Position numbers and translations under genes: made by a program
NCBI GenBank assembly: GCA_965262235.1
Contig: OZ253504.1
Coordinates: forward strand, 682,001-746,000
Direction: 5' to 3'
Length of the DNA stretch: 64,000 bases
Source: CATQGW01 sp965262235
Lineage (GTDB): Bacteria; Chloroflexota; Dehalococcoidia; Bin125
In this document: piece after piece, positions 1 through 8,059 of the stretch
Layout: every line of letters begins with the position of its first letter
Position numbering within the stretch: position 1 is the stretch's first letter
Notes under the pieces: model-generated
Database searches by the model: none
What the model was told of the DNA's origin: nothing
Seen by the model: the letters and a program-made list of their open reading frames with translations, nothing else

Positions 1-1242
1 GCGCACGCGCGAAATCAGGCCGCGTGATTGGCAGGCCCGGAGCAGCTTGGCGCCCATGCCCGCTGACAGCTCGAAGGTCTTGTCGGCTTCGGGGTCTTCC
101 AGCAGGTCGAAGCCGCACATGAAGCCGAGCCCGCGGACGTTGCCGACATGCGGGTGCTCGGAGAGCCGCTGGAGCCCGGAGAGCAGTTGGTCGCCGCGGG
201 CGGCCGCGTTTTCGACCAGGCCTTCATCCTCGAAGATCTGGAGGTTGCGCAGGCCAACGGCGGCGGCGGTGGGGTGCCCGGCGTTGGTGTAAGCGTGCAT
301 GAACTTCTGGCCGTTGGCCCCGCCGGTGATCACGTCGTGGACCTGCTCGGAGAAGATCGCCGCGCCGAGCGGGACGTAGCCGCTGGTGATCGCCTTGGCG
401 ATCGACATCATGTCGGGCTCAACGTCGAAGTGCTCGAGCGCGAACCACTTGCCGGTGCGGCCGAAGCCGGTGATCACTTCGTCGGCGATGAGCAGGATCT
501 CGTAGCGGTCGCAGACATCGCGGAGCTGGCTAAAGTAGTCGGCCGGTGGCGGGTAGACGCCGCCCGCGCCCTGCACCGGCTCGGCGATCACGGCCGCGAC
601 CGAGTCGGGGCCTTCCTTTTCGATCGTCGCGACGATGTTGTCGATCATCACGTTGCCCGCGTCGATCCGCCCGCCGCCGGAGGGCGTCGCGTTCGGCGTG
701 TCGGCGTTGATGATGTTCGGCACTAGCGGACCAAAGTTGCCGTGGAACACCTTCATGCCGGTCGCCGAGGTCATCGCGATGGTGTTGCCGTGATAGGCCT
801 CAACGCGCGTGATCACCTTGTGCTTTTCGGGCCGGCCGAGCTGGTTCCAGTAGAACCGCGCGGCCTTGAAGTTGGTCTCGTTCGATTCGGAGCCGGAGTT
901 GGTGAAGTAGAGGGCCTGCATGTTCGGGTAGGCGAGGCCGACGACCTTCTTGGCGAGCCGGATCGCGGGCTCGTTGGTGTAGCCCTCGTAGGAGTTGTTG
1001 AAGCTCAGCGTCGACATCTGCTCAAGCGCGGCCTCGCCAAGCTCGCGCCGGCCGTGTCCAACGGCGACGTTCCACAGCGCGGCGAGGCCGTCGATGTACT
1101 GCTTGCCGTCGTGGTCGTAGACGTAGATCCCCTCGCCGCGTTCGATCAGCATCGGCTGCTGGTGCGAGGCCGGATGGAAGAGCGGGTGGACCCAGTGGTT
1201 GAGGTCGTCCTCGACGAGGGATCGGTACGTCGCGTCGTCCAT
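1..1242 (-). CDS. class III (omega) aminotransferase, 3' end cut by window edge
   Basis: PLP-dependent aminotransferase of class III, transferring an amino group from an omega-amino donor, probably to pyruvate or a similar acceptor. The 414 visible codons start at the ATG of MDDATYRSLVEDDL and run off the left edge. Fold-type I hallmarks are present: the cofactor-phosphate segment FTNSGSESNE, the PLP-ring Asp in ADEVITGFGRTG, and the Schiff-base Lys in SIAKAITSGYVPLGA. The late segment MHAYTNAGHPTAAA matches the HG-TY-GHP stretch of beta-alanine or taurine aminotransferases, but the substrate cannot be fixed from sequence. It stands apart from murE behind a repeat-bearing gap of about 270 bases. 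Confidence 0.9.
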   Translation of the reverse strand, partial: MDDATYRSLVEDDLNHWVHPLFHPASHQQPMLIERGEGIYVYDHDGKQYIDGLAALWNVAVGHGRRELGEAALEQMSTLSFNNSYEGYTNEPAIRLAKKVVGLAYPNMQALYFTNSGSESNETNFKAARFYWNQLGRPEKHKVITRVEAYHGNTIAMTSATGMKVFHGNFGPLVPNIINADTPNATPSGGGRIDAGNVMIDNIVATIEKEGPDSVAAVIAEPVQGAGGVYPPPADYFSQLRDVCDRYEILLIADEVITGFGRTGKWFALEHFDVEPDMMSIAKAITSGYVPLGAAIFSEQVHDVITGGANGQKFMHAYTNAGHPTAAAVGLRNLQIFEDEGLVENAAARGDQLLSGLQRLSEHPHVGNVRGLGFMCGFDLLEDPEADKTFELSAGMGAKLLRACQSRGLISRVR

Positions 1243-1371
1243 GCTGGCCTCCTGAATGGCGGGGGATGATCAAATGGTATGAGCAAGTCGGATATGGGGG
1301 TAGCGGGCGTTGGGCGGCGCGCGGGAACGACGGTCGGGGGTGCGAAGGGAGGCTGGGAAGGCTCGAAACAA

Positions 1372-1515
1372 CTCTCCCCCCGCTTTGCGGGGGGAGATGC
1401 CGAAGGCAGAGGGGGGCTGCCGCGAACATCTCGGTGGGAATTCACATCTGCTAGTGCGGAGCCGGGCCCTCCTCTGTCACTCCGTGACATCTCCCCCCGC
1501 ACGGCGGGGGGAGAG
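1372..1515. repeat. inverted pair of GC-rich hairpin modules (dispersed repeat, copy 1)
   Basis: The left module (1372-1416) holds a hairpin of type CTCCCCCC-GCTTTGC-GGGGGGAG followed by AGATGCCGAAGGCAGAG. The right module (about 1466-1515) is the same design inverted, with GTCACTCCGTGAC as its second small hairpin. The right end abuts the murE stop codon at 1516-1518. Related copies lie at 35292-35476 and 57099-57216. It may be a mobile REP/MITE-like element and may stop transcription out of murE. The other 130 bases of the gap up to the aminotransferase start show nothing recognisable. Confidence 0.8.
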
Positions 1516-3057
1516 TTATTCAGAGGATTCCTGGGTGACGAGGCGGGTGAGTTCTTCGCGGGTGACGGCGCGATCGTCCCATGGGTCGGTGTGCGTGGCG
1601 AAGATGAGGGTGGGCTCTGCGCCCTTGCCGGCGATCAGGACCAGGTCGTCGGGCGCGGCGTCCGCGAGCGCGCGGCGGATGGCCTGGCGGCGGTCGGGCT
1701 CTTCGCTCAGGCGGTCGCCGGCGTCGGCGCTGCGCATCGCGGCGGCGATGTCGGCGACGATCTGCGCGGGGTCTTCGGAGCGGGGGTTCTCACTGGTGAT
1801 GTAGCTGCGGTCGGCGAGCTCGGCGGCGACCTGACCCATCGCGGCGCGGCGGGCCGGGTCACGCTCGCCGGCGACGCCGAAGACCAGCAGCAGACGCCCC
1901 GGCACATGCGGGCGGACGGCTTCGAGCGCGACGCGCAGCGCGGGACCGGTCGCGGCGGCGTCGACGATCACATCGAAGGGCTGGCCAGCGTCGATGGTCT
2001 CCATGCGTCCGGGAACGGGTCGGGCGTCGGCGAAGCCGCGCTGCAACGCGACGGGGCCGGCGCCGAGCGCCCAGGCCGCGCCGACGGCGAGCGATGCGTT
2101 GCCGAGGTTGAAATCTCCGGGCAGATTGAGTCGGCAGGCGAGCGCGCCGGATGCGGTGACGACGCGCACCAGCGCACCCGCGGCGTCACGCGAGAGCGCC
2201 TGGATTGAGACATCGCTGTTACCCGCGCTGATCGAGGCGGTGATGGTGCGCTGAGAATGGGCAGCGGCGATCTCATCGCTCAGGGGGTCCTCGGCGCGGA
2301 CGACGGCGAAGCGGGAGCGATCTCCCGCGGTCGCGTCGTCGAGCGCGCGGAAGAGCGAGAGCTTGGCGTCGAGGTAGCGCCGGCGCGTGCGGTGGAAGTC
2401 GAGGTGGTCGTCCGAGAGGCCGGTGAAGATGGCCACATCGAAGTCGCAGTGGCGCACGCGCTGAAGTTCGAGGCCGTGCGAGCTGGCTTCGATCACGGCG
2501 TGGGTCTGGCCTGCGGCGACCATCTCGGCGAGCAACGCCTGAGTCACGTCGGCCTCGGGGGTCGTTTCGCCGGTGGCGTTCGAACGCCACTCGTCGCCGA
2601 CCTGGAACTCGACGCCGTTGACCAGCCCGGTGGCGTGGCCGGCGGCGGTCAGCAGCGCGTGGGTGAGATAGGTCGTGGTCGTCTTGCCGTCGGTACCCGT
2701 GACGCCGACGACGGTCAGCTTGCTCGCGGGGAACTCGTGCCAGGCGGCGGCCAGATCGGCCAGCGCTGCTCGGGTGTCTTCGACCTCAACGATCGTGAGA
2801 CCGGGGGCGTTGCCGACCAGCTGGTGCACCTTGGAGTGGTGATCGTCCTGCACGATCACGGCGCTCGCGCCGGCGTCGCGGGCGTCGATCAGGAAGTCAT
2901 GACCGTCGGCGCTGAAGCCGGGGATGGCGACGAAACAGTCGCCGGGCCCGACCGCGCGCGAGTCCTGACGAACCGCCGCGATCAGCGGGTCGGCGTCGCC
3001 CGCGATCAGCCGGTGCGGCGTGTAGGCGAGCAGGGTGGTCAGTGGTTGGGCAGGCAT
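1516..3057 (-). CDS. murE: UDP-N-acetylmuramyl-tripeptide synthetase
   Basis: Mur ligase adding the third stem residue to UDP-MurNAc-L-Ala-D-Glu in cytoplasmic peptidoglycan synthesis. The 513 residues show the N-terminal uridine-binding domain, the ATP P-loop GVTGTDGKTTTT (about residue 118), the ASSHGLELQRV and SDDHLDFH central-domain motifs, and a C-terminal ligase domain. The amino-acid selectivity loop reads SENPRSEDP. Enzymes using meso-diaminopimelate usually have DNPR here, so the Arg favours diaminopimelate or a related diamino acid, although the first Asp is Glu. It stands alone, without other mur genes, about 110 bases downstream of rnpB on the same strand. Confidence 0.95.
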   Translation of the reverse strand: MPAQPLTTLLAYTPHRLIAGDADPLIAAVRQDSRAVGPGDCFVAIPGFSADGHDFLIDARDAGASAVIVQDDHHSKVHQLVGNAPGLTIVEVEDTRAALADLAAAWHEFPASKLTVVGVTGTDGKTTTTYLTHALLTAAGHATGLVNGVEFQVGDEWRSNATGETTPEADVTQALLAEMVAAGQTHAVIEASSHGLELQRVRHCDFDVAIFTGLSDDHLDFHRTRRRYLDAKLSLFRALDDATAGDRSRFAVVRAEDPLSDEIAAAHSQRTITASISAGNSDVSIQALSRDAAGALVRVVTASGALACRLNLPGDFNLGNASLAVGAAWALGAGPVALQRGFADARPVPGRMETIDAGQPFDVIVDAAATGPALRVALEAVRPHVPGRLLLVFGVAGERDPARRAAMGQVAAELADRSYITSENPRSEDPAQIVADIAAAMRSADAGDRLSEEPDRRQAIRRALADAAPDDLVLIAGKGAEPTLIFATHTDPWDDRAVTREELTRLVTQESSE

Positions 3058-3169
3058 GGTGGTGTTTCTTCTGCGGAGGTTAGGGGCTGTCGGTGCTTTG
3101 GTCGCGGCGTGCGAGGGTCCCCCTCGGCGAGCGGCTGGGAGCGCAGCGAAGGGCTCGTGGGAGTGGGAT

Positions 3170-3577
3170 GCCAGGTCGCCTGTAAGCCGGGTTCTGTGAC
3201 CGCGTTGCGGCGGCGGTGGCCATCCATCTGGAGCGACGGTTGCCCGCCGCTTCGAGCGACCTACCCGGAGACGACGCGGGACGCGCCTGCGCTGCGATGG
3301 CCGTGACGGCCCGCCGCGCTGCCTCCCTATTTGGTCTTGCTCCGGGCGGGGCTTGCCCAGCCGGCCGGTCTCCCGACCGCTGGTGCGCTCTTACCGCACC
3401 ATTTCACCCTTACCGCGAGACGGATCGACGTGTGCCGAAGCGTTCGCGGCGGTTTGTTTCTGTGGCGCTATCCGTCAGGTTGCCCTGCCTGGGAGTTACC
3501 CAGCGCCCTGTCCCGTGGAGCCCGGACTTTCCTCGAGCCGGCGTTGAGACCGGCCCGCGGCCACCCGGCGACCTGGC
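3170..3577 (-). ncRNA. rnpB: RNase P RNA, bacterial type A
   Basis: Catalytic RNA of RNase P, which trims tRNA 5' leaders. Read on the minus strand, the 5' portion carries GAGGAAAGTCCGGGCTCCA (around 3515-3534), then GGGTAACTCCCAG, CCACAGAAAC and AAGGGTGAAA-GGTGCGGTAAGAGCGCACC. The 3' portion carries ACAGAACCCGGCTTACAG (about 3180-3200). Ends were set by a perfect 11-bp P1 helix: GCCAGGTCGCC at the 5' end pairs with GGCGACCTGGC at the 3' end. It begins only about 9 nt after the RNase HI stop codon, so its promoter lies inside that gene or it is processed from a joint transcript. Confidence 0.97.
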
Positions 3578-3586
3578 GGAGTCAGC

Positions 3587-3994
3587 TTACCGCCGCCGCA
3601 GCTCGTCGAGCGCGGCGTTGGCGAGCCCGTCGGCGCGGGCGTTCTGTTCGCGCGGAACGTGGCGCATCTGAGCGTCGTCGAATTCTTCGAGCACGTCGAG
3701 CAGCCGGTCATAGAGCGGTTTGAGGGCGGCGTTGCGGACGCGGTAGCGGCCTTCGACCTGGCGAACGACGAGCTGGCTGTCGAGTCGCAGCTCCAGCTCG
3801 TCGGCGCCGGCGCGCAGGGCGGCCTGCGCGGCGGCGATCGCGCCGCGGTATTCGGCGACGTTGTTCGTGGCGCGACCGATCACCTCACCGCCGGCGTCGA
3901 CCTCAACGCCGTGCTCATCGGTCACGACGTAGCCATAGGAGGCGGGGCCGGGGTTGCCGCGCGACGCGCCGTCGGCCCAGGCGATCACTCTCAT
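3587..3994 (-). CDS. rnhA: ribonuclease HI
   Basis: Degrades the RNA strand of RNA-DNA hybrids. The 135-residue protein is a stand-alone RNase H domain with the full acidic set: D8 (ADGASRGNPG), E48 (NNVAEYRG), D72 (LDSQLVVRQ) and D122 (ARADGLAN), with the general-base His in RHVPREQN (H112). It lies 6 nt downstream of the serine-recombinase-like gene and 9 nt upstream of rnpB on the same strand. From memory, zinc-ribbon protein, RNase H and rnpB also sit together in actinobacteria, so the order looks ancestral. Confidence 0.93.
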   Translation of the reverse strand: MRVIAWADGASRGNPGPASYGYVVTDEHGVEVDAGGEVIGRATNNVAEYRGAIAAAQAALRAGADELELRLDSQLVVRQVEGRYRVRNAALKPLYDRLLDVLEEFDDAQMRHVPREQNARADGLANAALDELRRR

Positions 3995-4000
3995 CGCGGG

Positions 4001-5428
4001 CTACGGCCGCAGGATGGTCTGGATGCGGTCGTCATGGACGACGACCCGCTCGATCAGGTCGGCGAGCAGGGCTCGTTGGGCCTCGAAGCTCAGCTCATCC
4101 CAGCCGTCGTTGAGGCGGGTCAGCATCTGAGCGCGACGCCGCCGCCGCTCGGCGTCGGTCGACTGCGCGGTGAGGCGCCCACGGAGGCGTTCGACATCGA
4201 CCTCGGCGCGCTCGTACTCCTCGATGATCAGGGCGGATTCGTCGCGCAGGCCGCGCATCGGCGCGCCGCGGACGCTGACGGCGTCGAGCGCGTGGCCGAG
4301 TCGTCGGTCGAGGGCGCGAAGCCGCGAACGGGCGCGAGACAGCGCCGAGGTGGTCTCGGCGACGACGGCGTTGGGATCGCCGGCGAGCGCGAGCGCGGGT
4401 GTGGCGTCCTGACCGCCCTCGCCGCGGAGGTGGCTGACGACTTCATCCTCGAGGTCGTCCGCGCGGCGCGTGTGATAGTCGCCGACGGACTGGTTGGTGC
4501 GGGCTTCGCTCTGGTAATAGCGATAAACGCCGCTGCCCGTCTCGCCGTCACGGAGCTGCCAGCTCTGGCGGCGCGTGACGCCGATCATGCGGCTGCCGCT
4601 CTCGCCGCACCAGAGCAGGCCGGCGAGCAGGAACTGGCTGCGGGCCGACGATCCAGGCGCGGTGCGGCGGGCGACCATCTGCGCCTGGACGCTCTGGAAA
4701 TCCGCCTGCGAGATCAGCGCCTCGTGGTTGTCGGGAACGCTGACGCCGAAGCGCTGATAGGTCCCGATGTAGACCCGGTTGTGCAGCAGGTCACGGATGG
4801 TGACCATGCTCCAGGGCCCGTCGCGGCGCGTGCGATAGCCCTCCGCGTTGAGGCGTTGGGCGATTCGGCGGATGCCGAGACCTTCGTCGACGTACATGCG
4901 GACGATGTACCTGACGACCTCTGCCTCTGCCGGGACGGGCTCAAGGCGGCGGTCGTCGCCGATGTGATAGCCGTAGGGCGGTCGTCCCATGGCGTGGCCG
5001 TAGACGGCGCGGCGGCGCATGCCCTCGCGGACGCGGGCGCTGCGCTCGCGCGGCTGCTGACGCTCCCAGAGTTCGAGCGTGCGGGCCTCGTCGAGCGCGC
5101 CCTCTTCGAGTGAGACGACCTGGGCGCCGCGGGCGCGTAGCTGCATCACCGAGCGGGCGCTCTGATTGGCGTCGCCGCCGAGGCGCCGGAAGGCGGGTAC
5201 CACCACAACAGTGAAGCCGGGGCCATCTTCAGACTCTTCAGAGAGGTGGGCGAGCAGTTGGGACATGCCGATCCGGCGGTCGCCACCCGCGGCGTCGAGG
5301 AAGGTGGCAGCCGGTTCGTAGCCGTGTTCGTTGCAGAACTCGAGGAACTCAGCGTTCTGTTCCGCGAGCGTGGGCGTGGCCTCATCGGCGTTTGGTTCGC
5401 ACCGACTGAGGTAGCCAAAAGCGCGCAC
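4001..5428 (-). CDS. large-serine-recombinase homologue with degenerate catalytic site
   Basis: 475 residues with the architecture of a large serine recombinase: resolvase-like domain (about 1-125), Recombinase domain (about 146-250, with GRPPYGYH and IRRIAQRLNAEGYRTRRDGPW), a region where a zinc ribbon is expected, a coiled coil (about 345-430) and a C-terminal domain. The catalytic region is altered. The canonical Y-x-R-x-S reads Y6-L-S-R-C10, putting Cys at the nucleophile and losing the Arg; the canonical DRLxR reads RRLGG (81-85). The zinc ribbon keeps one Cys (C274). It is packed 18 nt after the COG1579 gene and 6 nt before rnhA, with no att-like repeats seen. A domesticated DNA-binding protein is more likely than an active integrase. 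Confidence 0.85.
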   Translation of the reverse strand: MRAFGYLSRCEPNADEATPTLAEQNAEFLEFCNEHGYEPAATFLDAAGGDRRIGMSQLLAHLSEESEDGPGFTVVVVPAFRRLGGDANQSARSVMQLRARGAQVVSLEEGALDEARTLELWERQQPRERSARVREGMRRRAVYGHAMGRPPYGYHIGDDRRLEPVPAEAEVVRYIVRMYVDEGLGIRRIAQRLNAEGYRTRRDGPWSMVTIRDLLHNRVYIGTYQRFGVSVPDNHEALISQADFQSVQAQMVARRTAPGSSARSQFLLAGLLWCGESGSRMIGVTRRQSWQLRDGETGSGVYRYYQSEARTNQSVGDYHTRRADDLEDEVVSHLRGEGGQDATPALALAGDPNAVVAETTSALSRARSRLRALDRRLGHALDAVSVRGAPMRGLRDESALIIEEYERAEVDVERLRGRLTAQSTDAERRRRRAQMLTRLNDGWDELSFEAQRALLADLIERVVVHDDRIQTILRP

Positions 5429-5446
5429 GGTCAGGCCACTCTCACC

Positions 5447-6142
5447 TCAGGCAACTCGGACGAGACATCCGCAGGAGGGACACTCGATGGGGCGGTCGGC
5501 GCGTCGAGCGCGGGTGATGATCATCGTGGGGAGGGTCAGCCGGCACTCTTCGCAGACGCCGCCGGCGACCCCGGCGACGACGCGCGGACGGCGCTGGCGG
5601 TACTCGTCGTAGGTGCGCAGGTCGCTTTCGTTGAGGTGCACGCGGCGCTGCTCGACGAGCACGCTCAGGTCGTCCACGTGGTCCTGCGCCTCGTCGCGTT
5701 CGGCGCGGAGCTGGGTCTGCCGAGTGTTCCAGATTGCGAGGGCCTGCTCGCGGAAGTCGCGCAGCCAGCGCTCGGCGGTGGCCGCCTCTTCGGCGCCCTG
5801 ACGCGCCGCGAGGTTCGCGTCGCTGAGCGGGCCGAGGTTTTGGCGTTGTGAGTAGAGGTCGCGCTGGAGCTCTTCGAGCGTGCGATGGTCGGTGATCGTG
5901 CCGCCGTAGAGTCGGTCGTCGGAGGCCTGGATGCGTCGCTGGGCGGTCCCGACGATTGCTTCGGCTTCGCGGGATTCGCGGGCGGCGGTGAGGCTGAGCA
6001 GGGCCTGGGCCTCAACCTCGCCGTCAAGCGCCTCGACAAACGGTGGGTCGGTGATCTGCTCGACGACCGCCTGGAGGACGCGTTTGGCGTCGTCGCGCTG
6101 CAGGTCAACCTGCTGCAGCTCCTGCATTTCCTCGAGATCCAT
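5447..6142 (-). CDS. COG1579 coiled-coil zinc-ribbon protein
   Basis: 231 residues: a long helical coiled coil (about 1-190) followed by a C4 zinc ribbon with CEEC and CPSC pairs near the C-terminus. The family is thought to bind nucleic acid or ribosome-associated partners; the exact role is not established. I chose the ATG giving MDLEEMQELQ because GGAGAAA lies about 9 nt upstream and the extra 12 residues from the earlier ATG are not family-like. It heads the run zinc-ribbon, recombinase-like, rnhA, rnpB on the minus strand and is divergent from yceD. Confidence 0.85.
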   Translation of the reverse strand: MDLEEMQELQQVDLQRDDAKRVLQAVVEQITDPPFVEALDGEVEAQALLSLTAARESREAEAIVGTAQRRIQASDDRLYGGTITDHRTLEELQRDLYSQRQNLGPLSDANLAARQGAEEAATAERWLRDFREQALAIWNTRQTQLRAERDEAQDHVDDLSVLVEQRRVHLNESDLRTYDEYRQRRPRVVAGVAGGVCEECRLTLPTMIITRARRADRPIECPSCGCLVRVA

Positions 6143-6281
6143 GTGGTGTGGTTTCTCCGCGGGCCGGCGACGCTTCAATCAGTCTATGCGCGGACGGGGT
6201 GCGTGCCAATGAACACGACGGAGATGACACAACGGGCGGGCCGCTGTGCGCTGATCGGCGCGCTGATAGGCTAATTCGGCC

Positions 6282-6812
6282 ATGGACGATGCATCGCGCC
6301 CGGCCGAGCCCCGGCAGCTGAATTCGCTGCTGATCAACGTTTCGACTCTGCTGCAGGAGTCGATCGGGGCGCTGCGCCTGTGCGAGCTGGCGGAGGCCGA
6401 GTTCCGTTATGGGGACGGCGTTTGCCTGGTCGCGGGTCCGTTGCGGCTGCTGCGCACCGATCAATCGGTGATGGCGAGCGCACAGCTCAACACGAGCGCC
6501 GAGGAGATCTGCGGCGTCTGCCTGGGGCCGGCGACCGTGGAGCTGGAGCTCGAGTTCGACGAGGAGTTCTGGCCAGGGAGCGACCCGGTGACCGGTCGGT
6601 CCGTAGAGCCGCCGCCGGAGCGGGACGGTTTCGCCGTGATCGACGGGCAGATCGACTTGAACGAAGTCGTGCGACAATATGTTGAGATGGCGAGGCCGAT
6701 GAGTCCTCGTTGCGGTCCGGCGTGCCCGGGAGCAGGACTTCCGGCGGCCGACGACGAACAGGCGACTGATCATCGGTGGGCGGCGCTGGCAGCGCTGCGA
6801 GAACGGCTCTAA
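6282..6812 (+). CDS. yceD: YceD/DUF177 protein
   Basis: 176-residue DUF177 protein. The family almost always precedes rpmF and is linked to 23S rRNA or large-subunit maturation. The conserved central part is seen here: CGVCLGP followed by the acidic beta segment ELELEFDEEF, then IDLNEVVRQYVEMARPM and a CGPAC pair. rpmF follows after 57 nt. The N-terminus before LNSLLINVSTLLQ is variable, so the start could be slightly internal. Confidence 0.88.
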   Translation: MDDASRPAEPRQLNSLLINVSTLLQESIGALRLCELAEAEFRYGDGVCLVAGPLRLLRTDQSVMASAQLNTSAEEICGVCLGPATVELELEFDEEFWPGSDPVTGRSVEPPPERDGFAVIDGQIDLNEVVRQYVEMARPMSPRCGPACPGAGLPAADDEQATDHRWAALAALRERL

Positions 6813-6869
6813 CGAGCGCCCACTTCAGCCCGAAATACCTGAGCCCAGCGATGGGGGAGGACGACTGAG

Positions 6870-7052
6870 ATGCCACCACTTCCGAAGCGCAAGTATGCGA
6901 AGACGCGCCAACGGCTGCGCCGCCAGCACCACAAGGTGCAGCGACCGAAGCTGGTCAACTGCCCCCAGTGCAACTCGCCGCATCAGGCGCACCACATCTG
7001 CTGGGCGTGCGGTCAGTACCGCGGCAACGCCGTGATCGAGATCGAGGACTAG
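6870..7052 (+). CDS. rpmF: 50S ribosomal protein L32
   Basis: 60-residue L32 of the large subunit. It begins with the typical basic segment MPPLPKRKYAKTRQRLRR and has two Cys pairs, CPQC and CWAC, forming a zinc ribbon, so this is the C+ zinc-binding form. A GGAGG-type ribosome-binding site precedes the ATG. It lies between yceD and fabD, a common coupling of translation and fatty-acid synthesis, but without the plsX and fabH genes often found here. Confidence 0.96.
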   Translation: MPPLPKRKYAKTRQRLRRQHHKVQRPKLVNCPQCNSPHQAHHICWACGQYRGNAVIEIED

Positions 7053-7055
7053 CGC

Positions 7056-8030
7056 GTGGCCGAAGAGCCGAACGCCGCGATCAGCACAGGATCGAGCGCA
7101 GAATTGAGCGCCTGGCTGTTCCCCGGCCAGGGCGCGCAGAAGGTCGGGATGGGACGCGATCTCTATGACGCGTACCCCGAAGCGGCCGCAGTCTTCGATG
7201 AGGCGGACGCGGCGGTCGGTCGATCGCTGTCGCGCATCATCTTCGAGGGTCCCGACGACGAGCTGCGACAGACGGTGAACACGCAGCCCGCGATCCTGGT
7301 CACGAGCCTCGCAGCGTGGGCCGCCGCGCGGGCGGTGGGGCACGCGGCGCTGGCTGAGGCGCCGGTCTGTGTCGCAGGGCACAGCATGGGCGAATACAGC
7401 GCGCTCGTCGCGGCGGGATCGCTGACGGTCTCCGAGGCGGTGCGTCTGGTGCAGCGTCGCGGCGAGCTGATGCAGGCGGCGGGCGAAGCGCAGCCCGGCA
7501 CGCTGGCGGCGGTGCTGGGAATGGACGAGGACGTGGTGCAGGCGGTCTGCGCGGAGACGGGAGCGGAGGTCTGCAACGTCAACGCGACTGGGCAAATCGT
7601 GATCGGCGGGCCTCCCGATGAGGTCGAGCGTGCGGCGCTGCTGGCCGAGCAGCGGGGCGCGCGGCGGGTCGTGCGGCTCAACGTGGGCGGCGCATTCCAC
7701 ACGTCGCTGATGGCGCCGGCCGCGGAGCAGATGGGCCCGGTGCTGGACGCGGCGACGCTCTCGGCCCCGTCGATCCCGGTAATCGGCAACGTTGAAGCGG
7801 CTGAACTCACGAGCGCCGAGGCGGTTCGCCAGGACCTGAAGGCGCAGATTCGTCGGCCCGTGCAGTGGCGCGACACGGTGTTGCGGATGCGCGAGATGGG
7901 GGTTGGGACGTTCGTCGAGATGGGTCCGGGGTCGGTGCTGACCGGCCTGGTGCGCACGACGCTGCGGCCCGAGCGACCAACGTTGATCAATCTAAGCGAC
8001 CTCGACAGCATTTCAGGCGGTTCGGCCTGA
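7056..8030 (+). CDS. fabD: malonyl-CoA:ACP transacylase
   Basis: Loads malonyl groups onto acyl carrier protein for type II fatty-acid synthesis. 324 residues with the GQGAQ oxyanion motif (LFPGQGAQKVGMG), the nucleophile S110 in GHSMGEYSALVAAG, and the His of GGAFHTSLM. The start is the GTG at 7056, 3 nt after the rpmF stop; no ATG lies before the conserved LFPGQGAQ block. Its acceptor ACP is encoded about 450 nt downstream in the same operon. Confidence 0.95.
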   Translation: MAEEPNAAISTGSSAELSAWLFPGQGAQKVGMGRDLYDAYPEAAAVFDEADAAVGRSLSRIIFEGPDDELRQTVNTQPAILVTSLAAWAAARAVGHAALAEAPVCVAGHSMGEYSALVAAGSLTVSEAVRLVQRRGELMQAAGEAQPGTLAAVLGMDEDVVQAVCAETGAEVCNVNATGQIVIGGPPDEVERAALLAEQRGARRVVRLNVGGAFHTSLMAPAAEQMGPVLDAATLSAPSIPVIGNVEAAELTSAEAVRQDLKAQIRRPVQWRDTVLRMREMGVGTFVEMGPGSVLTGLVRTTLRPERPTLINLSDLDSISGGSA

Positions 8031-8059
8031 GCGCGCCATCGGTCGGCAGTCGCAGCAAG

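Noticed and set aside
4001..5428. Active prophage or integrative element around the serine recombinase
   Set aside because: Neighbours are housekeeping genes at 6 and 18 nt, with no phage or conjugation genes, att-like repeats or tRNA target nearby, and the catalytic residues are lost.
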